Shown here in pieces: positions 35,702 to 44,348 of a stretch of 64,000 bases of DNA. The notes beneath the pieces are model-generated. The model was not told where the DNA came from and ran no database searches. It saw only the letters and a program-made list of their open reading frames with translations. This stretch comes from Rhodanobacter sp. (GTDB taxonomy: Bacteria > Pseudomonadota > Gammaproteobacteria > Xanthomonadales > Rhodanobacteraceae). How positions within the stretch are numbered: position 1 is the first letter of the stretch; each line of letters begins with the position of its first letter. The translations under genes and the position numbers were made by a program. The stretch covers positions 1 to 64,000 of the forward strand of contig DZBX01000002.1 in assembly GCA_022730075.1 (NCBI GenBank), in the 5' to 3' direction.

Positions 35702-36313
35702 ATGATGCGCCAGGCTTTGCTGATCGTGTTCGTCGGCCTCGTGCTGTGCGCGCCACTGCAAGTGCGCCGCGCCTGGGCGCGTGGTGATTCCATCGCGCCG
35801 CAACCCATCTATCGGTGTCTGGGTCCGGACGGCAGCACCATGTTCAGCGGCACGCCGTGCAACCAAGACAGTCTCGCGCAGGGCGCATTGCCCGAGGTCG
35901 CCGCGATCGGCGACCGTACGCCGCTGCACCTGTGTCCGCTCGATCCGGACGAGCTGCGCGCGCGTGTCGCGGATGCATTCCTGGCGCATGACATCAACCG
36001 CCTCGCCGGACTGATGTTGTGGCAGGGCTACGGCAAGCGCGCCGCGATCGCGCGCATGCAGACGCTGAGCAGTGCCATGCGCGAAGGGCTGCTGCGCATC
36101 GAACTGCATGGCCCGCCCTCGCCACTCGCGCCTTTTGCCGCGCCTGACGCAGCGTTCGGCACCACTGCGAGCATGGCGCTGTCGGGCGACAGCCTGGCCC
36201 ATGCCGACAATGACGCGCCGGCGCCCACGCGCCTGCGCATCCGCCTCGACGGCGGGCATGAGCTGGGGTTCGCCATCGAAAGCGACCACGGCTGTTGGTG
36301 GCTGTTGCCCTGA
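35702..36313 (+). CDS. Exported hypothetical protein with DUF4124-like N-terminus
   Basis: A protein of 203 aa with a signal peptide (RQALLIVFVGLVLCAPL, cleavage near residue 27) followed by a short DUF4124-like motif (IYRCLGPDGSTMFSGTPC) and a helical region of about 120 residues ending in GCWWLLP. Four cysteines in the mature part could form disulfides. The function is not recognised. An ATG at 35705 is one codon further on. It stands alone between metF and ilvE. Confidence 0.65.
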   Translation: MMRQALLIVFVGLVLCAPLQVRRAWARGDSIAPQPIYRCLGPDGSTMFSGTPCNQDSLAQGALPEVAAIGDRTPLHLCPLDPDELRARVADAFLAHDINRLAGLMLWQGYGKRAAIARMQTLSSAMREGLLRIELHGPPSPLAPFAAPDAAFGTTASMALSGDSLAHADNDAPAPTRLRIRLDGGHELGFAIESDHGCWWLLP

Positions 36314-36438
36314 GTGCGCCCAGCGCGGGATGAGCTTGCTGCTTCGGGTGCCCTTGCCGCATCGTCTTGCCCGCAATGGGCGACTCAGTCGCGGTACCGG
36401 CTCCGTTATCATGTCGCGTTCCCCAAGCGGAGTTCGCC

Positions 36439-37362
36439 ATGACGCAGACCTATCCCGAGTTCATCTGGCACAACGGCGCAATCAAGCCCTGGGCCGCGGC
36501 CACCACGCATGTCATGGCGCACGCGGTGCACTATGGCTCATCGGTGTTCGAAGGCATCCGCAGCTACAAGACGCCACGCGGCGCGATGATTTTTCGCCTG
36601 CAGGATCACCTCAGGCGCCTGTTCAATTCGGCGCGCATCTACGCGATGGCCATGCCCTATGATCAGGCGCAATTGACCGCTGCGTGTCGCGCGGTGATGC
36701 AAGCCAACAAGCTGGAGGCAGCCTATCTGCGCCCGGTGGCTTATCTCGGTCTGGGCGGTTTCGGCCTGGCCGCGGATTGCCCCACCGATGTCGCCATCGC
36801 GGCACGGCCGATGGGCGCGTATCTGGGCGAGGGCGTGCTCGAGCAGGGCATCGATGCCTGCGTGTCGAGCTGGCAGCGTTTCGCGCCCAACACCATTCCG
36901 GCCGGCGCCAAGGCTGGCGGCAATTACCTGTCCGGCCAGTTGATCGCGCGCGAGGCGCGGCGGCTGGGTTTCGGCGAGGGCATCGCGCTGGCGCACAACG
37001 GCCTGCTCAGCGAGGGCGCCGGCGAAAACCTGTTCCTGGTGATGGATGGCGCGCTGCACACGCCGCCGGTGGCCGCCAGCCTGCTCAACGGCATCACCCG
37101 GCACACGCTGATCACGCTGGCCGAGCAGGCCGGCATCAAGGTGGTCGAGCGCGATCTGCCGCGCGAGTATCTGTATCTGGCCGACGAGGTATTCATGTGC
37201 GGCACCGCGGCCGAGATCACGCCGATCCGCAGCGTCGATGGCCGCAGCATCGGCAACGGCGGCATGGGCCCGATCACGCGGCGCATGCAGCAGCTCTACT
37301 TCGGCCTGTTCGATGGCAGCACCGCGGACCAGTGGGGCTGGCTGGAGCCGGTCGCGGGCTGA
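36439..37362 (+). CDS. ilvE: Branched-chain amino acid aminotransferase
   Basis: A protein of 307 aa, a fold-type IV PLP enzyme that transfers the amino group between glutamate and the keto acids of valine, leucine and isoleucine. Signatures are AHAVHYGSSVFEGIRSY, the PLP-lysine segment PAGAKAGGNYLSG, LLSEGAGENLFLV and the C-terminal FMCGTAAEITPI. Length equals that of E. coli IlvE (309 aa). The ATG at 36439 has GCGGAG at 36428-36433 upstream. Confidence 0.95.
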   Translation: MTQTYPEFIWHNGAIKPWAAATTHVMAHAVHYGSSVFEGIRSYKTPRGAMIFRLQDHLRRLFNSARIYAMAMPYDQAQLTAACRAVMQANKLEAAYLRPVAYLGLGGFGLAADCPTDVAIAARPMGAYLGEGVLEQGIDACVSSWQRFAPNTIPAGAKAGGNYLSGQLIAREARRLGFGEGIALAHNGLLSEGAGENLFLVMDGALHTPPVAASLLNGITRHTLITLAEQAGIKVVERDLPREYLYLADEVFMCGTAAEITPIRSVDGRSIGNGGMGPITRRMQQLYFGLFDGSTADQWGWLEPVAG

Positions 37363-37376
37363 ATCCTGCGGCGGCC

Positions 37377-38435
37377 TCACACCACATCGTCGAGCCCGGA
37401 CAAGTCCGGCTCGACGTGCAGGCGTTTGTGCATCAGCGGGCTGGTGGTGGTGTATTGCAGGTGCACTTTCTCGCCGGGCGTGAGCTGTTCCTTGATGGCG
37501 AAGGCAGCCAGCGCGGCCTCGTGGAAGCCGGACAGGATCAGTTTCTTCTTGCCCGGGTAGGTGTTGATGTCGCCCACGGCATACACACCGGGCTGGCTGG
37601 TCTGGAAGTGCGCGCTGTCCACCTGCAGTTGGTGCCGATCCAGCGCCATGCCCCAGTCGGCGATCGGTCCCAGCTTGGGGTGCAGGCCCCAGAACACCAG
37701 CAATTGCGCAGCCTCGACGCGCACCGTCAGGCCGGCGCGGGTGCGCACGCGCACGGCCTGCAGCGCGGTGTCCGCGGTGTCCGCGGCATCGAGGCCGACG
37801 ATATCGCCTTCCAGAAATTGCATGCGCAACGCATCGCACAGGGCATGCATGCGCGCCACGCTGGCCGGCGCGGCCTTGAAGCGCGGTGAGCGGTGCAGCA
37901 GCACCACGCTGCGGGCGTGCTCGACCAGCTCCAGCGCCCAGTCCAGTGCCGAGTCGCCGCCGCCGGCGACGACGATGTCCTGCCCGGCAAACGCTTTCGC
38001 GTCGCGTACCAGATAATGCAGCGCGTGGCCCTCCAGTGCGGCGGCTTGCGGCAATGCCAGCCGGCGCGGTTCGAAAGCGCCCAGACCCGCGGCGATCACC
38101 ACCGCACCGCAACGCAGGCGCGTGCCGGCGCTGGTGTCCAGCACGAAGCCGCCACCAGCCTGCGGCTGCAATGCCGTCACCGTATGGCCAAGATGAAACT
38201 GCGGCGCGAACGGGCGGATCTGCTCGTGCAGGCGCTCGATCAGCTCGCGCGCACCGCACACCGGCAACGCCGGTATGTCGTAAATGGGCTTGTCCGGATA
38301 CAGCTCGACGCACTGGCCGCCGATATGCGGCATGGCATCGACCACATGCGCCTTGAGGCCGAGCAGGCCCAGCTCGAATACCTGGAACAGGCCCACCGGG
38401 CCCGCGCCCACGATCACTACATCGGTCTCGATCAT
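37377..38435 (-). CDS. TrxB-like ferredoxin-NADP+ reductase (FNR type 2)
   Basis: A protein of 352 aa with two Rossmann domains: FAD-binding DVVIVGAGPVGLFQVFELG at the N-terminus and NADPH-binding IVVAGGGDSALDWALEL in the middle, then the second FAD motif PGVYAVGDINTYPGKKK. It lacks the CxxC of thioredoxin reductase, which places it with YumC/FNR2-type ferredoxin (flavodoxin) reductases. It could supply the [4Fe-4S] ferredoxin encoded at 55978, but that link is inference. The ATG at 38435 gives the canonical start; an upstream in-frame ATG at 38462 would add nine residues. Confidence 0.88.
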   Translation of the reverse strand: MIETDVVIVGAGPVGLFQVFELGLLGLKAHVVDAMPHIGGQCVELYPDKPIYDIPALPVCGARELIERLHEQIRPFAPQFHLGHTVTALQPQAGGGFVLDTSAGTRLRCGAVVIAAGLGAFEPRRLALPQAAALEGHALHYLVRDAKAFAGQDIVVAGGGDSALDWALELVEHARSVVLLHRSPRFKAAPASVARMHALCDALRMQFLEGDIVGLDAADTADTALQAVRVRTRAGLTVRVEAAQLLVFWGLHPKLGPIADWGMALDRHQLQVDSAHFQTSQPGVYAVGDINTYPGKKKLILSGFHEAALAAFAIKEQLTPGEKVHLQYTTTSPLMHKRLHVEPDLSGLDDVV

Positions 38436-38502
38436 CCGCGTCTCGTGCCTGCATCCGGTCAAAGCGCGGCATTATCCGACGTGGCGCCGGACGATGGCAG
38501 CC

Positions 38503-39828
38503 TCAAGCCCCTGCTGCGACAGCAGGGCGCAGCGCGGCATCGAATTCCAGAATCGCCACCGCGCCGCCCTGCGGGCGTGGCGCCAGGCGCACGCGCCAGC
38601 CATACAGATCGCACAGCCGGCGCACGATCGCCAGCCCCAGGCCCGCACCACCACCTGTCACGCCTTCGCCGCGCACGCCGCGTTCGAACAGATGCTCGGC
38701 GTCCTCGGGCTTGATGCCGGGACCGGAATCCTCGACCAGTACGCGGCCTTCCTGCACACGCACCAGCACGTCACCCTGCTGCGTGTACTTGAAGGCATTG
38801 CCGACCAGGTTCGACAGCGCCACCGACACCACCGAGGCCGGCGCGTTGACGACCAGCGCCGCCTCCACCTGCAAGGACACGCTGACCGGCTTGTTGCGCA
38901 ACTGCGGGCGCTGCAGTTCCAGCACATCGGCGACGGCCTTGGCCACGTCGGTGCTCTCGCCATCGGCCGGCCCCTGGCGCTCGGCGCGCGAAAGCAGCAG
39001 CAGCGCGTCGATGATCTCGGCGGCCTGGCGGCTGGCACGCTCGATGCGCTTGAGCCGCTCGCGCAGCTTTTCGCTCATTTCCGGCGCCGCCAGCATCAGC
39101 TCGGTGGTGCTGGCGATCACCGCCAGCGGCGTGCGCAGCTCGTGGCTGACATCGGCATTGAACTCGTGGTCGCGGCGCACCATGCTGGTCAGGCGCTCGG
39201 CGTATTCGTCCAGCGCGCGCGCCAGTTCGCCTACCTCGTCGTCGGCGAAGTGCGGTGCCAGTTTCTGCAAAGTGCCGGCACGGCGCGAAGCGCGCAGGCG
39301 TCCGGCCAGTTCGGTTACCGGATGCATCACGCGCCGCGACATCCACAGCCCGATGACCACCGACAGCGCGCCAAACAGCAGCACCGCGACGATCAGCGCC
39401 ATCAGCAATTGCTGTTCGCCTTCGCGCTGACTGCTGATGTCGTAGCGCAGGAATGCCCAGTAATGGTGGCTGCGATACACGGCCAGCTTGTACGGCACCA
39501 GCTTGCCGCCGGCATCGCGCTCGGTGATGTCGTAGACGCCGGTTTTGGCGTAGGGCTGCCACTCGAACGGCACGTTGGCAAAGTGCTGGCGCGAGAAGAT
39601 GTTCATGCGCACCAGGGGATAGAAAAACGGTGCTTCGGGCGAGGGGTTCTCGCGCTTGAACTCGACGAATCGATCGACCTGCTTCTGCAGCGTGTTGTTG
39701 ATCAGCTGGTCTTCCAGCCGTGCGCGCATGTAGATCGTCGCCACCGCGAACAACGAAGTCAGCGCCAGCCCGAAAATAACGAACGAGATGAAGATGCGGC
39801 TGCGCAGCCTACGCCGTGACTTGAGCAT
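38503..39828 (-). CDS. Sensor histidine kinase
   Basis: A protein of 441 aa: first transmembrane helix at residues ~12-32, a periplasmic sensor segment of about 120 residues, a second helix (LMALIVAVLLFGALSVVIGLWM), a HAMP linker, a HisKA domain with the phospho-accepting His in ADVSHELRTPLAV, and a HATPase domain with N box (NLVGNAFKYT), G1 (VEDSGPGI) and G2 (GGGAGLGLAIV). The start overlaps the response-regulator gene by 20 nt, so the two form one operon and should be cognate. Similar pairs in xanthomonads respond to envelope or metal stress; the signal here is unknown. Confidence 0.92.
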   Translation of the reverse strand: MLKSRRRLRSRIFISFVIFGLALTSLFAVATIYMRARLEDQLINNTLQKQVDRFVEFKRENPSPEAPFFYPLVRMNIFSRQHFANVPFEWQPYAKTGVYDITERDAGGKLVPYKLAVYRSHHYWAFLRYDISSQREGEQQLLMALIVAVLLFGALSVVIGLWMSRRVMHPVTELAGRLRASRRAGTLQKLAPHFADDEVGELARALDEYAERLTSMVRRDHEFNADVSHELRTPLAVIASTTELMLAAPEMSEKLRERLKRIERASRQAAEIIDALLLLSRAERQGPADGESTDVAKAVADVLELQRPQLRNKPVSVSLQVEAALVVNAPASVVSVALSNLVGNAFKYTQQGDVLVRVQEGRVLVEDSGPGIKPEDAEHLFERGVRGEGVTGGGAGLGLAIVRRLCDLYGWRVRLAPRPQGGAVAILEFDAALRPAVAAGA

Positions 39829-40498
39829 CCGTCTCGCCCATGCGGTAGCCGATGCCGTGTCGCGTGTGGATCAGCGGCTTGGGGAAGGGTTTGTCGATCA
39901 GCTGGCGCAGGCCGTGAATGTGCACGCGCAGTGAATCGGAATCGGGCAGTTCCTCGCCCCACACGTGATGCTCGAGCTCGTGCCGCGTGACCACCGAGGG
40001 GCTGGCTTCCATCAGCGCCTGCAGCAGCTTCAATCCGATCGGATTGAGCGGGATGTCCTTGCCGGCGCGGGTGACGATCAGCGTGTCGAGGTTGTAGGTG
40101 AGATCGGCAACCTTGAGCACGCGGCTTCTGGGGCCCTTGCCGCGCCGCGCCAGCACCTCCAGGCGCACACCCAGCTCCTGCAGCGCGAAGGGTTTGGTCA
40201 TGTAGTCGTCGGCGCCGGATTCGAAGCCGGTGAGCTTCTGCTCCAGCGCGTCGCGCGCGGTCAGCATCAGCACCGGGGTCTGCTTGTGCGCCTCGTGGCG
40301 CAGCTTGCGGCATAGCTCCAGCCCGTCCATGCCGGGCAGGGTCAAGTCCAGCACGATCACATCGAAATCGTGCACCACGGCCAGATGCAGTCCGGTCACG
40401 CCATCGCCGGCGAAATCGACCACATGGCCGCGATCTTCCAGGTAGTCGCCGATATTGGTGGCGATATCGTTGTTGTCTTCGATGACCAGCACGCGCAT
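39809..40498 (-). CDS. OmpR/PhoP-family response regulator
   Basis: A protein of 229 aa. The receiver domain carries the acidic pocket (EDNND), the phospho-acceptor Asp in VIVLDLTLPGMDG, Thr in LMLTARD and Lys in MTKPFALQE. The C-terminal winged helix has the OmpR pattern HELEHHVWGEELPDSDSLRV and THRGIGYRMG-like end (RHGIGYRMG). It is the first gene of the operon with the kinase. It resembles PhoP/ColR-type regulators, but I cannot choose between them. Confidence 0.92.
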   Translation of the reverse strand: MRVLVIEDNNDIATNIGDYLEDRGHVVDFAGDGVTGLHLAVVHDFDVIVLDLTLPGMDGLELCRKLRHEAHKQTPVLMLTARDALEQKLTGFESGADDYMTKPFALQELGVRLEVLARRGKGPRSRVLKVADLTYNLDTLIVTRAGKDIPLNPIGLKLLQALMEASPSVVTRHELEHHVWGEELPDSDSLRVHIHGLRQLIDKPFPKPLIHTRHGIGYRMGETDAQVTA

Positions 40499-40611
40499 GA
40501 AACATCCTCCGCCACGCGGCCGCTGCCGCGCGGACAAGAGCTTACCGCGATCGTCGCCGGGGTTGCCGCGGATACCGGCAAGCGCGAATGCGCGCCGCGT
40601 GCAAGCAACGC

Positions 40612-40663
40612 AAAGAAAAAGGCCCGACGAGGCGCCGTTGGGGGAAACCCGCCTCATCGGGCC
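40612..40663 (-). terminator. Rho-independent terminator downstream of rimK
   Basis: On the minus strand GGCCCGATGAGGCG pairs with CGCCTCGTCGGGCC (one G-T pair) and is followed by TTTTTCTTT, a canonical intrinsic terminator 122 nt after the rimK stop. The rest of the 287-nt gap (40499-40785) holds a 9-bp inverted repeat GGGCCCAAG/CTTGGGCCC (40660-40668 and 40706-40714) and a small hairpin CGCACT-AC-AGTGCG at 40719-40732. Confidence 0.85.
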
Positions 40664-40785
40664 CAAGCTACTGCCCCGATTACCGTAATCCGCAACAGCC
40701 CGAGACTTGGGCCCGCTCGCACTACAGTGCGGCTTTTATAGACGCGTGGCCTTTAAGACCGCGTTAACCGTGCTGCAGTGGCGCG

Positions 40786-41670
40786 TTAAGCCGCTCGGCG
40801 CAGGCGGCGCTCGATCAAGGCGATGATCGCGCTGGCCACATCGACGCCCGATGCGGCCTCGATCCCCTCCAGCCCGGGCGAGGCATTGACCTCCAGCACC
40901 AGCGGGCCACGTGCCGAACGGATCAGATCGACCCCGGCCACCTCCAGTCCCAGGGTCGCGGCGGCTTGCAACGCCAGCTTGCGTTCGGTCGCGCTCAACT
41001 TCACCGCCACCGCATTGCCGCCGCGATGCAGATTGGCGCGAAACTCTCCGGGTTGCGCGCAGCGTTGCATGGCGGCGAGCACGCGCCCGCCGACCACGAA
41101 ACAGCGCAGGTCGCAGCCGTTCGCTTCGGCGACGAATTCCTGCACCAGAAAATTGGCGTACAGGCCGCGGAACGCCTCGATCACGCTCTGCGAGGACGCG
41201 CGCTTTTCCGCCAGCACCACGCCCTGCCCCTGCGAACCCTCGTTGAGCTTGATCACATGCGGCGGCTCGCCCAGCAGCGAGAGCAGGTCGGCGGTGTCGT
41301 CGGGGTTGTCGCCAAAGACGGTGCACGGCAGCGGCAGCCCCGCGACCGCCAGCAATTGCAGGCAGCGCAGCTTGTCGCGCGCCTTGAGGATGGCATCGGC
41401 GCCGTTGGGTGTATACGCGCCCATCAATTCCATCTGGCGCAGTACCGCGGTGCCATAGAACGTGACCGTGGTGCCGATGCGCGGGATCACCGCGTCGATG
41501 CCGCGCAGCGCGCGACCGCGGTAGTGCAGGGCAAAATCATCCGGCGCGATGCGCATGTAGCAGCGCAGCGGATCGAGCACGCGCACCTGGTGGCCGCGCG
41601 CGCGCGCGGCCTCGAGCAAGCGCCGCGTCGAATACAGCTTGGTGTTGCGCGAGAGGATGGCGAGCTTCAA
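40786..41670 (-). CDS. rimK: RimK-family ATP-grasp ligase (ribosomal protein S6 glutamylation)
   Basis: A protein of 294 aa. The N-terminal domain starts [22 protein letters not shown], nearly as in E. coli RimK, and the ATP-grasp core shows [41 protein letters not shown] and the metal-binding [14 protein letters not shown]. RimK adds glutamates to the C-terminus of ribosomal protein S6 and can make polyglutamate. A TTG at 41670 is proposed as start because it matches the family N-terminus and AGGAT lies 10 nt upstream; an ATG at 41712 would add 14 residues. A tRNA-Gly gene lies directly upstream on the same strand. Confidence 0.9.
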   Translation of the reverse strand: MKLAILSRNTKLYSTRRLLEAARARGHQVRVLDPLRCYMRIAPDDFALHYRGRALRGIDAVIPRIGTTVTFYGTAVLRQMELMGAYTPNGADAILKARDKLRCLQLLAVAGLPLPCTVFGDNPDDTADLLSLLGEPPHVIKLNEGSQGQGVVLAEKRASSQSVIEAFRGLYANFLVQEFVAEANGCDLRCFVVGGRVLAAMQRCAQPGEFRANLHRGGNAVAVKLSATERKLALQAAATLGLEVAGVDLIRSARGPLVLEVNASPGLEGIEAASGVDVASAIIALIERRLRRAA

Positions 41671-41726
41671 GCGCGGATCGATCCTGCACCGGGAGCGGGC
41701 TGCCAGGCGCAAGCCACGCGGAAGAC

Positions 41727-41800
41727 TGGAGCGGGTGAAGGGAATCGAACCCTCGTCAGTAGCTTGGGAAGCTACAGCTCTGCCATTGAGCTACACCCGC
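41727..41800 (-). tRNA. tRNA-Gly (anticodon CCC)
   Basis: A 74-nt cloverleaf with an encoded CCA. The acceptor stem GCGGGTG pairs with CACCCGC, the D-arm is GCTC...GAGC, the anticodon stem GTAGC/GCTAC encloses the loop TTCCCAA with anticodon CCC, and the T-arm contains TTCGATT. It reads GGG glycine codons. It lies 56 nt upstream of the proposed rimK start. Confidence 0.95.
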
Positions 41801-41986
41801 GCTGCCCGTGAAGCTTACGCAGGCGACCGAATTGCGGCAAGCTGCGCCGGGTACTTGCACGGTCTTGCGCGTTTTGGTTGACAGGCGCAGCAGCGTGCAT
41901 GAAATCGTGCAGGACGCGTTCAGGCGCATGCGCGAAAGTAGGCTCCGAATCCAGTTGGCCGCCGTGGCGGCAGCGAGGGAACAGGC

Positions 41987-44269
41987 ATGAACATGCGCAA
42001 GCTTTGGGTGCTGGTCGCCATGGGCTGCGGGCTGTGGACCGCCGTGACAGCGGCGCAGGCGCAGTCCGCCGAGGAAGCGCCGCCGGATCGCGTGGCGCGC
42101 CTGGCGGTGATCGATGGCAGTGCCAGCCTGCTGCCGGTCGGCAGCCAGGATTGGGGCAACGCTTCGATCAATCGTCCGCTGGGCACCGGTGACAAGCTAT
42201 GGATCCCGGAAGGCAGCCGTGTGTCGCTGGAGCTGGGCGGCACTGAGATGCGCCTCGATGGCGACAGCGGCTTCGGTCTTCTGCATCTGGGCAACGACAC
42301 CGCGCAGGCGCAACTGACCTCGGGCACGCTCAATCTCAACGTGCGCCACCTGTACTCGGGACAGGATTACGAGATCGACACGCCCACGCTGGCCTTGGTC
42401 ACGCGCCAGCGTGGCCAGTACCGCCTCGACATCGCGCCGGATGGCAAGGGCACCCAGGTCACGGTGTTCAGCGGCGAGGCCACGGTGTACGGGCAAGGCG
42501 GCGCCGAGCGCCGCGTCACCGCGGGCAATTCGTATCGTTTTCTCGACTCGAGCCTGGCGCAGGTCGAGGTGTTCGCCGTGCCCGCGCCGGACAGCTTCGA
42601 TCGCTGGTGTTTCGCGCGCGACGCGCGCTATCAGCGCGACTACGGCAGCTCGCGTGAATACGTCTCCCGCGAAGTGATCGGTTATCAGGATCTGACCAAT
42701 TACGGCACCTGGCAGAACGAGACCGAGTACGGCCCGATGTGGTTCCCGACCGCGGTGCCGGTGGGTTGGGCGCCTTATCGCTACGGCCACTGGGCGTGGA
42801 TCGCGCCCTGGGGCTGGACCTGGATCGACAACGCGCCATGGGGTTTCGCGCCGTTCCACTACGGGCGTTGGGCCTACATCGGCAACCGCTGGGGCTGGGT
42901 CCCAGGCCCGCTGGCGATGCGCCCGGTCTATGCGCCGGCGCTGGTGGCTTTCGTCGGCGGATTTGGCGGCGGCATCGGCTGGAACGTCGGCGTCGGCGGC
43001 CCGGTGGGCTGGTATCCGCTATGGCCGGGCGCGGTATTCGTGCCGTGGTACCGCTGCGGGCCGCGCTACTTCCGCAACGTCAATGTCACCAATATCCGCG
43101 TGGTCAACAACACCACGATCAACAACATCAACAACACCTACAACATCTACCGCCGCGGTGGCCATCTCAATCTCACGCAGATCGGCGATCATCGCATCCC
43201 GCCGCGCGCGCTGACCCTGGTGCCGCATGATGTGTTCACCGGCGCGCACCAGATCGGCCCGCACAGACTGGTGCAACGCCCGCACGGCACGGTTTTGCGT
43301 GGGCCGCTGGCGCTAGGTGCGCCGCCGGTTCCAGGGCGCGGCAGCCTGATGGCGCCCAACCACGGGCTTCGACCCGAGGTGCCGCGGCCGATTTTCGCGC
43401 GCAACGTGATGGCGCACCGGCTGCCGCCGCAAAAGGTCTACGCGCTGCCGCAGCGCGCCGATGGCTATCGCCTGGCGCGCGGTGACCAGGCGCGGCCGAT
43501 GTTGCCGGCGCAGCCGGTGCGCATCGCCAGTAACGTGCAGGTGATCGGTGCGCGCGCGCAGCCTGGCATGCGTCCGGCGCGCGGCGATGTTGCCCTGCCG
43601 CAGGCACCGCGCATCGAGCGCGCGCAAGGTGGGCCCGCCGCCGCGCCGATGGCGCGTTCCCCCATGCAGCGGCGGGACGCGATGCCATCGGCGAATTTCG
43701 TACCGCATCGCTGGCAACCGGAGATCTTGCCGCGTGCCACGCGCCTCGAACCGGCGCCGATGGTCGCGCCGGGCGCGCGCACGCAGATCCGGCGCGAGCA
43801 TGGCGCGCAGATCATCGAGGGTCGTCCGCAGAGCGGTGGCGGCAGCTTCAGCGTGATGCCGGGCAACCGCAATGCACCGCCTGCGCAGGCAGGTGGCCGC
43901 CCAGGTTATGACGTGTCACGCCAGGGCGGCTATCCGCAGGCACCGCGAGCGGATTTCAATGCGCCGCGCAATGGCATGCGCGAGGCGCGTCCGCGCGAAC
44001 CGGCCTATGGCCAAGGCGTCCAGGTGATCGAAGCACCGCGCAGCGGCAACAACGCACCGCGCGAGAATTTCCGCGCGGCACGTCCGCGCGAACCGGCCTA
44101 TGGTCAGCGCGCGCCCATGCCGCCACCGCGCATGCCGCAGTACCAGCCGCCGCCACAGCAGTTTCGCGCACCGCCCCAGGCGAGGCCGATGCCTGCACCG
44201 CGCGAAGCGCCGCCACCGCGCGCGCGCGCGGAAGAACCGCATCCGCCACACGGCGGCGGGCGCGACTGA
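41987..44269 (+). CDS. Secreted DUF6600/FecR-like protein with low-complexity tail
   Basis: A protein of 760 aa with a signal peptide (residues 1-25, ending AQAQS), a FecR-like beta-rich domain (~35-190: RLAVIDGSASLLPVGS...VTVFSGEATVYGQGG) and a Trp/Tyr/Gly-rich DUF6600 region (~230-390: YGHWAWIAPWGWTWIDNAPW). The tail of more than 300 residues is rich in Pro, Arg, Gln and Ala. DUF6600 proteins are exported and uncharacterised; an envelope or matrix role is a guess. TTGACA at 41878-41883 with TGAAAT 16 nt downstream is a possible promoter. Confidence 0.8.
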   Translation: MNMRKLWVLVAMGCGLWTAVTAAQAQSAEEAPPDRVARLAVIDGSASLLPVGSQDWGNASINRPLGTGDKLWIPEGSRVSLELGGTEMRLDGDSGFGLLHLGNDTAQAQLTSGTLNLNVRHLYSGQDYEIDTPTLALVTRQRGQYRLDIAPDGKGTQVTVFSGEATVYGQGGAERRVTAGNSYRFLDSSLAQVEVFAVPAPDSFDRWCFARDARYQRDYGSSREYVSREVIGYQDLTNYGTWQNETEYGPMWFPTAVPVGWAPYRYGHWAWIAPWGWTWIDNAPWGFAPFHYGRWAYIGNRWGWVPGPLAMRPVYAPALVAFVGGFGGGIGWNVGVGGPVGWYPLWPGAVFVPWYRCGPRYFRNVNVTNIRVVNNTTINNINNTYNIYRRGGHLNLTQIGDHRIPPRALTLVPHDVFTGAHQIGPHRLVQRPHGTVLRGPLALGAPPVPGRGSLMAPNHGLRPEVPRPIFARNVMAHRLPPQKVYALPQRADGYRLARGDQARPMLPAQPVRIASNVQVIGARAQPGMRPARGDVALPQAPRIERAQGGPAAAPMARSPMQRRDAMPSANFVPHRWQPEILPRATRLEPAPMVAPGARTQIRREHGAQIIEGRPQSGGGSFSVMPGNRNAPPAQAGGRPGYDVSRQGGYPQAPRADFNAPRNGMREARPREPAYGQGVQVIEAPRSGNNAPRENFRAARPREPAYGQRAPMPPPRMPQYQPPPQQFRAPPQARPMPAPREAPPPRARAEEPHPPHGGGRD
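43989..44103 (+). repeat. 22-nt direct repeat in the DUF6600 gene tail
   Basis: The same 22-base sequence, coding for RPREPAY in the ARPREPAYGQ motif, occurs at 43989-44010 and 44082-44103, a spacing of 93 nt or 31 codons. It reflects an in-frame duplication in the disordered tail. Confidence 0.75.
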
Positions 44270-44282
44270 GGGCAAGTCAAAG

Positions 44283-44312
44283 CGTCACGCCGCGGCGGCA
44301 TGCGGCGTGACG
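44283..44312. terminator. Bidirectional hairpin between convergent genes
   Basis: An 11-bp perfect stem (CGTCACGCCGC with GCGGCGTGACG) with an 8-nt loop sits between the DUF6600 stop (44269) and the convergent pilin-fusion stop (44349). It is symmetric and could terminate both transcripts, although there is no T-tract. Confidence 0.65.
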
Positions 44313-44348
44313 GTCGCAGGTGGCGCGACGATCGGCACGCGTGCCGGA

